The notes under the pieces are model-generated. The model was not told where the DNA came from. It ran no database searches and saw nothing but the letters and a program-made list of their open reading frames with translations. A stretch of 64,000 bases of DNA from Luteimicrobium sp042670205. Lineage in GTDB: Bacteria > Actinomycetota > Actinomycetes > Actinomycetales > Cellulomonadaceae. Location of the stretch: positions 32,171 through 96,170 of the forward strand of contig NZ_JBHUWD010000010.1 in assembly GCF_042670205.1 (NCBI RefSeq), written 5' to 3'. Made by a program: the position numbers and the translations under genes. Positions 16,924 through 25,751 of the stretch are shown in pieces (position 1 is the first letter of the stretch; the number at the start of each line of letters is the position of its first letter).

Positions 16924-17325
16924 TCAGCGTGCGAGGTCTGCCCGACGGTCGTAGTCGCCGCGGGCCGCGATCACGTCCTCGACGTGCTGCACCGACCACT
17001 CCGTGAGCGCCTTCAGCGGTTCGCGGAGCGTCTGGCCGAGCGCGGTCAGCTCGTACTCGACGTGGGGCGGGACCTCCGGGTAGACGGTCCGGCGGACCAG
17101 CCCGTCCCGTTCGAGACCGCGCAGGGTCTGGGTGAGCATCTTCTCGCTCACGCCCGCGAGGACGCGCCGGAGCACGCTGAACCTCGCGCTCCCGTTCCTG
17201 CCGAGCTCGCCCAGCACGAGTACCGCCCACTTGCTGCCGATGTGGTCGAGCAGGTCGCGCGACGGGCAGCCGCGCTCGTACGGATCGAACGACCGCGTGC
17301 GCTCGACCACGTTCTCCACCGTCAT
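16924..17325 (-). CDS. HxlR-family (DUF24) redox-type regulator
   Basis: This 133-residue winged-helix protein carries the family signature ERGCPSRDLLDHIGSKWAVLVLGEL. The helix-turn-helix is RFSVLRRVLAGVSEKMLTQTL, with the wing ending HVEYELTALG. Its only cysteine near the N-terminus (about residue 20) sits where HxlR/QorR regulators have their redox-sensing Cys. It is divergent from a QorB-like quinone oxidoreductase, the same pairing as corynebacterial QorR/Qor2, so repression relieved by quinones or oxidants is likely. Confidence 0.92.
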   Translation of the reverse strand: MTVENVVERTRSFDPYERGCPSRDLLDHIGSKWAVLVLGELGRNGSARFSVLRRVLAGVSEKMLTQTLRGLERDGLVRRTVYPEVPPHVEYELTALGQTLREPLKALTEWSVQHVEDVIAARGDYDRRADLAR

Positions 17326-17358
17326 GGGGGTCTCACCTCGTCACTTTCGCCGGGGTTC

Positions 17359-17381
17359 GTACCGTACCAAAAGGTGGCTAC
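17359..17381. promoter_or_regulatory. Candidate HxlR operator region
   Basis: The stretch GTACCGTACCAAAAGGTGGC lies mid-gap between the divergent hxlR and quinone oxidoreductase starts. It contains a doubled GTACC and an ACC-AAAA-GGT inverted repeat. Placement is right for a shared operator, but the motif itself is only suggestive. Confidence 0.35.
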
Positions 17382-17469
17382 TTCCCAACGGTGAGCATCG
17401 ACGTCAGGCTGCTTCTGCTCGCCCACGGCGGGCACGTCAGTCGTACGCGAGAACGGAAGGACCACCATC

Positions 17470-18366
17470 ATGTCGATCGTCGTCACCGGAGCCACCGGTC
17501 ACCTCGGCAGGCTCACCGTCGAGGCGCTGCTCCGCCGCGGCGTCCCCGCCACGGACGTCGTCGCGACGGGCCGCGACACCACCACGATCACCGATCTGGC
17601 GGATCGCGGTGTCGTCGTGCGCCGAGCCGACTTCGGGGACGCCGACAGTCTCGCCGAGGCGTTCCGGGGTGCCGACAAGTTGTTGCTCGTGTCGGCCTCC
17701 GTTCCCGTGGAAGATCGGGTCGCCCACCACCGCAGGGCGATCGACGCCGCGGTGGCGGCAGGCGTCTCGCTCGTCGCCTACACGAGCACGACGCACGCCG
17801 ACCGCGCGACCACCGTCATCGGCGCCACGCACGGCGAGACCGAACGCTACCTGCGGGACCGGGCGGTCCCTCGTGTGCTGCTCCGGAACGGGTGGTACCT
17901 GGAGAACTACGTCGAGCAGCTCCCGCAGATCCTCGCGCACGGCACGCTCGTCGGCGCCGCCGGCGACGGGAGGATCAGCCTGGGCTCCCGTGCGGACTAC
18001 GCGGAGGCGGCCGCCGTCGTCCTCACGACCGAGGGCCACGCCGGAGCCGTCTACGAGCTCGGCGGGGACACGTCGTTCACGCTGGCGGAGGTCGCCCAGG
18101 CCATCTCCTCCGCGTCCGGGGAGCACGTCTCCTACGTCGACCTTCCCGTGAGCGAGCTGGCGGGCAGGCTCGCCGCCGCGGGCCTGCCGGTCCCGCTCGC
18201 CGAGGTCCTCGCGGACGCCGACCTGGGGATGAGCCGCGGCGAGATGGAGACCGACTCCGGCGACCTGTGCCGGTTGATCGGCCGGGCGCCCGTCTCGCTC
18301 GCCGACGCCCTCGCAGCAGCCGTGCGCGAGGTGCGGCGACCGGGTTCGGCGGTCGAGCGGGTCTGA
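17470..18366 (+). CDS. NmrA/QorB-type NAD(P)H:quinone oxidoreductase
   Basis: This 298-residue atypical SDR has the NADPH motif TGATGHLGR (residues 6-14), then the strand order of the NmrA/QorB family (LLLVSASVP, LVAYTSTTHAD) and RNGWYLENYVEQLP, typical of QorB. Proteins of this type reduce quinones or sense NADP(H). It is probably controlled by the divergent HxlR regulator. GGAAGGACCACC precedes the ATG, so unlike many neighbours it has a leader. A serine tRNA on the other strand begins 2 bp after its stop. Confidence 0.92.
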   Translation: MSIVVTGATGHLGRLTVEALLRRGVPATDVVATGRDTTTITDLADRGVVVRRADFGDADSLAEAFRGADKLLLVSASVPVEDRVAHHRRAIDAAVAAGVSLVAYTSTTHADRATTVIGATHGETERYLRDRAVPRVLLRNGWYLENYVEQLPQILAHGTLVGAAGDGRISLGSRADYAEAAAVVLTTEGHAGAVYELGGDTSFTLAEVAQAISSASGEHVSYVDLPVSELAGRLAAAGLPVPLAEVLADADLGMSRGEMETDSGDLCRLIGRAPVSLADALAAAVREVRRPGSAVERV

Positions 18367-18368
18367 GG

Positions 18369-18453
18369 CGGAGGGTGAGGGATTCGAACCCCCGGTCCCT
18401 TGCGGGACAACGGTTTTCAAGACCGTCACATTAGGCCGCTCTGTCAACCCTCC
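18369..18453 (-). tRNA. tRNA-Ser (anticodon TGA)
   Basis: This 85-nt class II tRNA on the minus strand has acceptor stem GGAGGGT/ACCCTCC, anticodon stem ACGGT/ACCGT around CTTGAAA, a long variable arm, and T loop GGTTCGAATCC. The anticodon TGA reads UCA/UCG serine codons. The discriminator is G and CCA is not encoded. Confidence 0.97.
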
Positions 18454-18568
18454 TCGCGCCGAGGCGCGCGCCGCCATTCTTCCATGCGCCGGGCACCGGT
18501 CCGCACCGCGCGGCAGCGGGTCGTGCGACCCCGGGGCGGCCCGCCACCGGCGCCCGGCCGGGAACGAG

Positions 18569-18605
18569 GACGGCCCCCGCCTCCCAGCGGGAGGCGAGGG
18601 CCGTC
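18569..18605. terminator. Terminator of the conservon operon
   Basis: GACGGCCCCCGCCTCCC pairs with GGGAGGCGAGGGCCGTC around AGC, with a small internal mismatch. It lies 14 bp past the stop of cvnD. Confidence 0.8.
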
Positions 18606-18619
18606 GTCGGACGCCGAAC

Positions 18620-19405
18620 CTACTGCGCGGCGCCCTGCTGGGCGCGGAGCTGCTGCATGGCGAGCTGCACGAGCGCGACGAGCGTCTGCTTGGTCGCGGC
18701 ACGCGAGCGGGCGTCCGTGTAGAGCATCGGGACGTGGCCGCCGATCTGCAGCGCCTCGCGGACGTCCTCGAGGCGGTGCTTGGCGACGCCGTCGAAGCAG
18801 TTCACGCCCACGACGAACGGGATGCCGCGCGACTCGAAGTAGTCGATCGCCGGGAAGCACTGGTCGAGGCGCTCGGTGTCGACGAGGACGACGGCGCCGA
18901 TCGCGCCGCGCACCAGGTCGTCCCACATGAAGAGGAAGCGGTCCTGACCCGGCGTGCCGAACAGGTACAGCCACAGGTTGCCCGGGAGGGCGACGCGGCC
19001 GAAGTCCATGGCGACGGTCGTGGTGGTCTTGCGGTCGCTCACGCCACCGGCGTCGTCGACGCCCACCGAGTGCTCCGTCATCGCGGCCTCGGTGTTGAGG
19101 GGCTCGACGTCGGAGATCGACCCGATGAACGTCGTCTTGCCGACGGCGAAGCCACCGGCGACGACGATCTTCACGACGGTCGGCGCGGCGCGGCCGACCT
19201 CGGCCGCGGTGCCCTGCGACCCGTCGTGGGCGGTCTGCTGCACCGGTGCAGCGGGACCGCCGTCGGTCGGGACACCACGGAGCACGGGCGGCGCGGGCTG
19301 CGTCGCCACGGGCTGCGGGGCGGCCGGCGCTCCGGCCGGGCCCCCGACGCCGACCGAGGTGCGCACGGGCGCGCCCGGTGCGGACTCAGAGGGAGGAAAT
19401 GCCAT
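18620..19405 (-). CDS. cvnD: Conservon GTPase CvnD
   Basis: This is the Ras-like small GTPase of an actinobacterial conservon, about 261 residues. After a Pro/Ala-rich N-terminus of about 75 residues come G1 GGFAVGKTT, a Thr-rich switch I region (DRKTTTTVAMDFGRV) and G3 FGTPGQDRF. G4 is VNCFDG in place of the usual NKxD, as is common in CvnD. The ATG at 19405 is preferred over the GTG at 19414 because GGAGAG lies 8 nt before the ATG. It overlaps cvnC by 20 bp and ends the operon. It presumably switches at the membrane in response to CvnA/B/C. Confidence 0.93.
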   Translation of the reverse strand: MAFPPSESAPGAPVRTSVGVGGPAGAPAAPQPVATQPAPPVLRGVPTDGGPAAPVQQTAHDGSQGTAAEVGRAAPTVVKIVVAGGFAVGKTTFIGSISDVEPLNTEAAMTEHSVGVDDAGGVSDRKTTTTVAMDFGRVALPGNLWLYLFGTPGQDRFLFMWDDLVRGAIGAVVLVDTERLDQCFPAIDYFESRGIPFVVGVNCFDGVAKHRLEDVREALQIGGHVPMLYTDARSRAATKQTLVALVQLAMQQLRAQQGAAQ

Positions 19406-19817
19406 TGAGAACACTCTCCAGGACGCTCAGCGACAGGCCCGGGTTGTGACCGTGGCCGGTGTGCACGTTGACAGGGGTGGACGTGTGGACGGTGACGTAG
19501 CCCTCGTCGGACAGGTCCGCGACGAGGATGCGGACGACACCGAGGGGCAGGCGCAGGAGTGCGGAGAGCTCCGCGACCGAGACGTAGTTGTGAGCGGCGT
19601 GCTGGAGGATCGCACGCTTCTCGGGCGGCAGGCCGTACCCGTTCACCGCGCCCGGCATCACCTCGACGAGCGCTTCGAGCGGAAGGTCCGACGTCGCGGA
19701 GCGCACGCGGCCGCCCGTCACCGCGTACGGGCGCACCGTGGCGGCCTCGTACACCTCGCCGGGGGGCACGGGTACGGCTGGGATGCCGCCCGGGACCGTG
19801 TTCGTCACCGACCTCAC
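19386..19817 (-). CDS. cvnC: Conservon DUF742 protein CvnC
   Basis: The 143-residue DUF742 protein has the pattern VRPYAVTGGR (residues 29-38) and a winged-helix-like middle (HNYVSVAELSALLRLPLGVVRILVADL). This suggests a DNA- or protein-binding fold. It sits between the roadblock and GTPase genes as in other conservons. The start is uncertain: GTG at 19817 has AGGACGAG directly against it, while the in-frame GTG at 19808 has GAGG at a better 8-nt spacing. Confidence 0.92.
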   Translation of the reverse strand: MRSVTNTVPGGIPAVPVPPGEVYEAATVRPYAVTGGRVRSATSDLPLEALVEVMPGAVNGYGLPPEKRAILQHAAHNYVSVAELSALLRLPLGVVRILVADLSDEGYVTVHTSTPVNVHTGHGHNPGLSLSVLESVLNGISSL

Positions 19818-19830
19818 CTCGTCCTGGTGG

Positions 19831-20280
19831 TCAGCCCTGCGACGCGCGCGTGGCGCCGTCGACGGGCAGGTTGCCCCGCATCTCGGAGATGAGCTGCGGT
19901 GTCAGCGTGGCCTCGGTCCGCGAGACGAGCATCGCCATCTCGTAGCCGATCAGGCCGACGTCACAGTTTGACTCAGCGACGACGGAGAGAACAGACCCGT
20001 TCGAGATGTTCATCAGGAACAGGAAGCCGTTGTCCATCTCGATGATGGCCTGGCGCACGTTGCCACCACCGAGCTGGCGGGCTGCGCCGCGCGTGAGGCT
20101 CGACATGCCGGAGACGATCGCCGCCAGCTGGTCGCCGCTCGTGCGGTCCAGCTTCTCCGACATCGCCATGAGGAGACCGTCGGCGGACACGACGAGCGTG
20201 TGACGGCTCCCGGGCACCGTGCGCACGAAGTTGTCGAGGAGCCACCCGAACGTGGTTGCCTCGGTGCTGAGTGCGTTCAC
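19831..20280 (-). CDS. cvnB: Conservon roadblock/LC7 protein CvnB
   Basis: This 149-residue roadblock/LC7 protein of the kind that acts on small GTPases contains WLLDNFVRTVPGSRHTLVVSADGLLMAMSE and SNCDVGLIGYEMAMLV. In conservons it contacts both the sensor kinase and the GTPase, probably as a regulator or exchange factor. The GTG start has GGAGGAAGA immediately upstream. It is 82 bp after cvnA and 13 bp before cvnC, in one transcription unit. Confidence 0.94.
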   Translation of the reverse strand: MNALSTEATTFGWLLDNFVRTVPGSRHTLVVSADGLLMAMSEKLDRTSGDQLAAIVSGMSSLTRGAARQLGGGNVRQAIIEMDNGFLFLMNISNGSVLSVVAESNCDVGLIGYEMAMLVSRTEATLTPQLISEMRGNLPVDGATRASQG

Positions 20281-20362
20281 TCTTCCTCCAGGTCAGGTGC
20301 TGCGTTCTGCAGCACGTCTTCGTTCGCCCGTCTCGCGACTCCACGGCCGGGCCGGGGCTGTG

Positions 20363-23300
20363 CTAGGCGCGGGACCCGTCCCCTGCGGTTCCCGGTCCGT
20401 CGGTGCGGCCGTACGGTCCACCGAACGCGGCCTCGAACTCGGCGTCGAGATCCACGGAAGGCTGGCCGACCGCATCCTCGCGCGCCCGGCGGGTCGCGCT
20501 CTGGAACGCCCGGAGCCGTTCGCGCAGCACCTCGGCGTCGCGGTCGATCCGGTCGTTCGCGCTCTGCTGACCCGTCGACTCCTGCTGGCGGCGCGCGCGC
20601 CGCGTGAGGGTCGGTCCGGTCGTCAGCTCGACGACCGGCTGGTAGGTCGCGCCCGTGGGCGCCGGGTCGAACGAGTTCGTGCGCAGCAGCGTCGTCATCT
20701 CCTCGTACAGGACCGAGGAGGCGAGCCACTCGGACTTCGCGGTCACCGGGTCGACGACGTACTCCGGGTCCAGGGGGTCGAGCGAGCGCGGGCGCAGCGT
20801 GCGGCCCGTGAGCTCGGGGCCGGCGAGCGTCGGCGGCGCCGCGGCGGGCGGTGCCGGCACGGGCTCGTACGCGGGCGCCGGCTCGTACGCCGGGGTGGGC
20901 TCGTACGCGGCCGCGGGAGCGGCGGGAGCGGGCTCGGCGGGAGCCGGCTCGGCGGGCGCGTACGGGGCCGACGGCTCGGACGACGACGCCACGGCCGGAC
21001 CCTGGTATGCCTCGAAGGCCGCAGGCTCGGGCTCCGCGCCGGGCAGCGCGGACGTCCGGGTCACGCCCGTCAGCCCGAGCGCCTCGGCGGAGTGGATGGA
21101 CGACGCCGGCACGACGGGGGTCGGCTGCGTGAGCGTGCGGAGCGCGTCCGTGTACGCCTGCTGGGAGTAGCCGCGGCGGAACCAGCCCCGGTTGCGCTTG
21201 GCGGCCTCGCGCACGTCGCGCCGCGTCGGCAGGTTCGTGAGCAGGTCGTCGAACGCGGGCAGCGCCTGCTCGAACATCGTCGCGTCGTCACCCTGCGGCT
21301 CGACGTCGGCGACCGGGGTCGCGTCGGCCGGTGCGGCCGCGGCGAAGGCGTCGGGCGCATAGGCGGGTGCCGCGTCGTCGAGCGCGGGCTCGGCGGCCGC
21401 GAGGGCCTCCGCCTGCTGACGGCCGAAGTAGCCCCCGAGGTCCGAGTAGGGCGACGACGGCGTGCCCTCGGCTGCCGGCTCCCACAGCGCCGAGGCGGCC
21501 TCCGCCTCGGACAGCGCGGCGGGTGCCTGCTCGCCGCGGGACGGCAGGGCGGGCTCGCCCTGGACGAACTGCGGCTCCCAGGACGTCGAGGTGTCCTCGA
21601 GCTGCTGGAACGCGCTCGTGTCGACCTCGGGGACCGAGGGCGCGTACGAGTACGGCGCGGGCGGTGCCGGCGGGACGTCGGTGACGAGAGCCGGGGGCGT
21701 CCACGACGACGCGGGCGCAGGCTCGACGGCCGGGGGCTCCGCGACGGTCGGCTCCTCGGGGGCGACCAGCGACTCGTACGACGGCGCGTCGTCCGCCGGG
21801 GCGACCGGGGCCACGCCCGGGACGGCCGCGGTGGCGGACGTCGGCTCGCCCGTCTCGACCTGCTGGTTCAGCTGCGTCATCGACCGGAAGCCCGAGAACA
21901 TCGAGGTCCGGACGACGTCGTCGGGCACGGCCACGAGGTCGACCGACGTCTCGTCGGGGAGCTGGTGCGGCTCGGCGGCGGACGGCTCGAGCGAGAGGGA
22001 CGGCTCGGGAGCGAGCAGCGGCGTGGGCTCCGGGAGCGCGGGCGTCTCGCGGCGGCGGCTCGGCAGCGACCCGCCGGACGAGGACGACGCCTGCGTCGGG
22101 GGCGTCCAGCCGGACGACTCGGCGCCGAGGTCCGCGGAGAGCTCCGGCGTGTTGAGCGGCGGGAGGACGAGGTTCGCGGCGCTCGACGTGGGCGCGGACG
22201 GGGCCGCGCCACGGACCGGGAGCCCGCTGCCGACGGTGTCGGGCGCACCCTCGGGGGTCCCCGTGCGGCGCTTGGGCATGCCCGTCGCCGTCGTGCCGTC
22301 GGTGAGCGCCGCCAGGTCGACCGGGACCGCCACCTCGGGCTCGGGCTGCGGGAGCGGCAGCGGACCCGACGGGTGGCTCGACGACGCGGGCGTGCGCGCC
22401 GGAAGGCTGTCCGGGGCGGAGCCGCGCCCGAGCTGCCCGACGGCCGCCTGCGTCTCCGCGGCGAGCGGGTCGGTCGGCTCCGGCAGGGGCACGTTCGAGT
22501 CGGCGACGAAGAGGACCGTGGGGAACGACACGACGGCCGTGGTGCCCTGGCCGTTGTCGCCCGACGACGTGAACTCGACGGTGGCGCCGAGGCGCTGCGC
22601 GAGCCGGCCGACCACGTAGAGGCCGAGCCGCTGCGCACCGAGCACCTCGGAGGCGCCCGACGACGTGACGCGCGACCGCGCCTCCGCGAGCTCCTCCGGG
22701 CCCATGCCCAGGCCGTAGTCGCGGATGATGATCTGCACGCCCGACGACGTGCGGTTCGTCGAGACCTCGACGGGGGTGTGCGGCTCCGAGAAGCGCGTCG
22801 CGTTCTCGAGCAGCTCGGCGAGCAGGTGCGCCGCGGAGAGCGCGTTGTGACCGAGCATCAGCGGGTCGACCGGGAGGATGAGGCGCACGCGGTCGTACAT
22901 CTCGATCTCGGACGACGCCGTACGGATGACGTCCGAGGTCGGCATGGGCTGGCGGACGCGACGACCCGAGTCGATGCCCGCGAGGACGAGGAGCGACTCC
23001 GCGTTACGACGCATCCGGGTCGCGAGGTGGTCGAGCCGGAACAGGTTCGACAGCGAGCTCGGGTCCTCTTCGGTGCGCTCCAGGTCGTCGAGGAACGACA
23101 GCTGCCGGTTGAGGAGCACCTGGTCGCGGCGGGCGACGTTGACGAACATCTCGGCGATGGAGCCGCGGAGGGCCGCCTGCTCCTTCGCGACGGTGATGGT
23201 CGTGGCGTTCACGTCGTTGAACGCGCGGGCGAGCTGCCCGACCTCGTCGTTCGACTCGACCGGGATCTCCTCGAGCGCGAGGTCCGGGCCGCGGCCGGGC

Positions 23301-24478
23301 TCGGCCACCTGCTCGACGAGCGTCGGGAGCTCCTCCCGGACCGTCGAGGCCGCATCGGTGAGGCGACGCAGCGGGCGGACGATCGTGCGGGCGATCGCGA
23401 GGGCGATGATCACCGAGAGCGCGAACGCGAGGACGCCGATGCCGAGCGTGATGGCCGCGCGCGTGGTCGCGGACGACTGCAGGTCGGCCGCCTTGGCGTC
23501 GACGGCGGTGGCGACGTCGTCGCGCATGGACGCCGTCGCGGCCGTCTGGTTCTGGGACAGCTCGACCCACTGGTTGGCGTTCGCCGCCGAGGCTGCGGAG
23601 ACCTCGGACGACCGGATCGCGTTGCGGAGGATCTGGTACGGCCCGGACACCGACGGCACGTCGGCGTGGATGCCGAGCGCAGAGAGCGTGTTGGAGAGCT
23701 GGCTGGCGCGCGTCGTGTCGTCGGAGATGAGACCCGAGATCTGCACGGCGTTGGCGACGACGCCGGCCCCGACGAGCTGGTCCAGCGTCGCGTTCTTGTC
23801 GAACTTGTCGCTGAGGACGAGGTAGCCGCCGGCCGTCTCGGTGTGCATCTGGTTCGTGAGCGTCGCCGCCGAGTTGTACGCGTCGACGATCTGCGCGAGC
23901 GTGCGGTCCGCGGCGGTCTCGGAGAGCAGGGTCCCGATGTTCGTCGCGAGGCCGAGGACGTTCTCGTACGAGTTGTCGACGTACGTCGACGTCAGCTTGG
24001 ACGAGCCGGTCTGCTCCGCGACGTCGAACTGGCGGCGGACGGTCTCGAGCCGGTCCTTGGCCGCGAGCGACGTCGTGATCGTCGAGGTGAGCTGGTTGTT
24101 GTACTGCCCCAGCGACAGGTCGCGCAGCTGCCGGTCGCGATTGGCGAGCGTCGTGTCGGTGAGGTTGCGAGCCTTCTTCAGCTCGGCCATGCCGGCAGCG
24201 ACCTGGTCGGGGTCGACCAACGACGCGACGACCTCGCCCTTCGCGTTGGTCGGGCTCTGTGCGGCCGTCACCTGGCTGGTCGCGAACCGCTCCGCCTGGA
24301 CGGCGTCGAGGAACGCGTCCTGGCTCGCGAAGACGGACGTCAGCTGGTGCGCCGCACGCGCCTCGCGCGCGTCGGCGATCGCCTGGGACGAGATGTACGC
24401 GGCGGCCACGAAGAGGACGAGGACCGGCACAGCGAGGGCGGCGAGGATCTTCCCTCGAACGCTCAACCTGCGGAGCAT
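20363..24478 (-). CDS. cvnA: Conservon sensor histidine kinase CvnA with a very long disordered tail
   Basis: This is the membrane sensor of the conservon, about 1371 residues. TM1 is at residues 13-33 (ILAALAVPVLVLFVAAAYI), then a long helical nitrate-sensor-like extracellular region, TM2 at about 340-366, and HAMP (ARTIVRPLRRLTDAA). The kinase core has LDHLATRMRRNAESLLVLAG, N box ELLENATRFSEP (about 556), DYGLGMG, and RLGLYVVGRLA. From about 660 to the end, some 700 residues are Pro/Ala/Glu/Ser-rich and presumably disordered, with islands such as RNRGWFRRGYSQQAY and DPEYVVDPVTAKSEW. The ATG at 24478 is preferred over GTG 24484 because AGGAAGG is better spaced. Confidence 0.94.
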   Translation of the reverse strand: MLRRLSVRGKILAALAVPVLVLFVAAAYISSQAIADAREARAAHQLTSVFASQDAFLDAVQAERFATSQVTAAQSPTNAKGEVVASLVDPDQVAAGMAELKKARNLTDTTLANRDRQLRDLSLGQYNNQLTSTITTSLAAKDRLETVRRQFDVAEQTGSSKLTSTYVDNSYENVLGLATNIGTLLSETAADRTLAQIVDAYNSAATLTNQMHTETAGGYLVLSDKFDKNATLDQLVGAGVVANAVQISGLISDDTTRASQLSNTLSALGIHADVPSVSGPYQILRNAIRSSEVSAASAANANQWVELSQNQTAATASMRDDVATAVDAKAADLQSSATTRAAITLGIGVLAFALSVIIALAIARTIVRPLRRLTDAASTVREELPTLVEQVAEPGRGPDLALEEIPVESNDEVGQLARAFNDVNATTITVAKEQAALRGSIAEMFVNVARRDQVLLNRQLSFLDDLERTEEDPSSLSNLFRLDHLATRMRRNAESLLVLAGIDSGRRVRQPMPTSDVIRTASSEIEMYDRVRLILPVDPLMLGHNALSAAHLLAELLENATRFSEPHTPVEVSTNRTSSGVQIIIRDYGLGMGPEELAEARSRVTSSGASEVLGAQRLGLYVVGRLAQRLGATVEFTSSGDNGQGTTAVVSFPTVLFVADSNVPLPEPTDPLAAETQAAVGQLGRGSAPDSLPARTPASSSHPSGPLPLPQPEPEVAVPVDLAALTDGTTATGMPKRRTGTPEGAPDTVGSGLPVRGAAPSAPTSSAANLVLPPLNTPELSADLGAESSGWTPPTQASSSSGGSLPSRRRETPALPEPTPLLAPEPSLSLEPSAAEPHQLPDETSVDLVAVPDDVVRTSMFSGFRSMTQLNQQVETGEPTSATAAVPGVAPVAPADDAPSYESLVAPEEPTVAEPPAVEPAPASSWTPPALVTDVPPAPPAPYSYAPSVPEVDTSAFQQLEDTSTSWEPQFVQGEPALPSRGEQAPAALSEAEAASALWEPAAEGTPSSPYSDLGGYFGRQQAEALAAAEPALDDAAPAYAPDAFAAAAPADATPVADVEPQGDDATMFEQALPAFDDLLTNLPTRRDVREAAKRNRGWFRRGYSQQAYTDALRTLTQPTPVVPASSIHSAEALGLTGVTRTSALPGAEPEPAAFEAYQGPAVASSSEPSAPYAPAEPAPAEPAPAAPAAAYEPTPAYEPAPAYEPVPAPPAAAPPTLAGPELTGRTLRPRSLDPLDPEYVVDPVTAKSEWLASSVLYEEMTTLLRTNSFDPAPTGATYQPVVELTTGPTLTRRARRQQESTGQQSANDRIDRDAEVLRERLRAFQSATRRAREDAVGQPSVDLDAEFEAAFGGPYGRTDGPGTAGDGSRA

Positions 24479-24730
24479 ACGCACCTTCCTGTCGACGCTG
24501 TGACCAGCGCCTTCTCCTGCCGGGACGGCTCGCGCACGTCACGGGACCGCGCGCGTAGGGCAACGCCACGAACGAACTTCCCGCTAACTATCCGGGATCG
24601 AGCCACGATCACCTAATCCGGACCACGGCCCGGGCCAGCCCCCACCGGCGTCGGGGCCCGCGGTGCGAGCGGGCGTCCGAGCGCCTCCCACCTTCGGCGA
24701 TGACCACCCCCGAGCGCAACCCCCTCCGCC

Positions 24731-24736
24731 TAGGCT
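24731..24736 (+). promoter_or_regulatory. -10 box, likely leaderless start of quinone oxidoreductase
   Basis: TAGGCT ends 7 nt before the ATG at 24744 without a Shine-Dalgarno sequence. The gap 24479-24743 also holds the divergent conservon promoter, which I could not place. Confidence 0.5.
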
Positions 24737-24743
24737 CGTGGAC

Positions 24744-25733
24744 ATGCGCGCCGTCGAGATCACCCGCCCGGGCGGGCCCGAGCAGCTGCACGTCCGCGAG
24801 GTCGAGGACCCGCGCCCGGGACCGGGCGAGGTGCTCGTCGAGGTCGCGGCCGCGGGGGTCAACCGAGCCGACCTGCTGCAACGCGAGGGCCACTACCCGC
24901 CGCCCCCCGGCGCGCCACCGTGGCCCGGGCTCGAGGCCTCGGGGACCGTCGTCGCTCTCGGGGACGACCTGGACACCTGGGCCGTCGGGGACCGCGTCGC
25001 GGCCCTCGTGTCCGGCGGCGGGTACGCCGAGCTCCTCGCCGTGCCGACCGGCCAGCTCCTCCGGGTGCCCGACCACCTCGACCTCGTCGACGCCGCAGGG
25101 CTTCCCGAGGCCGTCTGCACCGCCTGGAGCAACCTCACCGGACCCGGACGCCTCGGGGTGGGTCCGGCGTCGGGCGCGCGGGTGCTCGTGCACGGTGGCT
25201 CGGGCGGGATCGGCACGGTCGCGCTGCAGCTCCTCGCCGCGCAGGGCGCCTGGGTCGCGACGACGGCCGGCGGCACCGAGCGGACCGCCCGGTGCCGCGA
25301 GCTCGGCGCCGACCTCGCGGTCGACCACCGGACCGAGGACTTCGTCACGGCGGTCCGCGAGGCGACGGGCGGACGCGGGGTCGACGTCGTGCTCGACGTC
25401 GTGGGCGGGGCCTACCTGGGACGCAATCTCGAGGTCCTCGCCGACGAGGGCCGCCTCGTCGTGATCGGCACGCAGCGCGGCCGGAACGCCGAGCTCGACC
25501 TGGGCGCCGTGATGGCGCGCCGCCTCACGGTCACGGGGACGACGCTGCGCTCGCGCAGCCTCGAGGCCAAGGCGGCGATCGTCGCGGACGTCGCGGCGCA
25601 CGCGTGGCCCTGGCTCGACGACGGCCGCCTGCGTCCCGTCGTCGGCGCCCGGGTCCCGCTCGACGAGGCACCGCGCGCCCACGAGCTCGTCGAGTCGGGG
25701 ACGGTCTTCGGCAAGGTGCTGCTGCTCCCCTGA
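24744..25733 (+). CDS. NAD(P)H:quinone oxidoreductase (zinc-free MDR, PIG3-like)
   Basis: This 329-residue medium-chain reductase lacks zinc ligands. The N-terminus has AAGVNRADLLQREGHYPPPPG, the signature of the PIG3/TP53I3 quinone oxidoreductase group, then GLEASGTVVALG. The NADPH motif is VHGGSGGIGTVALQLLAAQG (about 145-164). The ending is GKVLLLP. It would reduce quinones by one or two electrons using NADPH. It sits 18 bp upstream of bpa and may be cotranscribed with it, though the box at bpa could also give a separate start. Confidence 0.93.
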   Translation: MRAVEITRPGGPEQLHVREVEDPRPGPGEVLVEVAAAGVNRADLLQREGHYPPPPGAPPWPGLEASGTVVALGDDLDTWAVGDRVAALVSGGGYAELLAVPTGQLLRVPDHLDLVDAAGLPEAVCTAWSNLTGPGRLGVGPASGARVLVHGGSGGIGTVALQLLAAQGAWVATTAGGTERTARCRELGADLAVDHRTEDFVTAVREATGGRGVDVVLDVVGGAYLGRNLEVLADEGRLVVIGTQRGRNAELDLGAVMARRLTVTGTTLRSRSLEAKAAIVADVAAHAWPWLDDGRLRPVVGARVPLDEAPRAHELVESGTVFGKVLLLP

Positions 25734-25751
25734 CGGGGCAGACTGGACGGC

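Noticed and set aside
20219..24616. 1465-residue open frame on the + strand opposite the conservon
   Set aside because: It is Arg/Gly-rich low-complexity translation of the antisense strand of cvnA, a normal effect of high GC in the third codon position.
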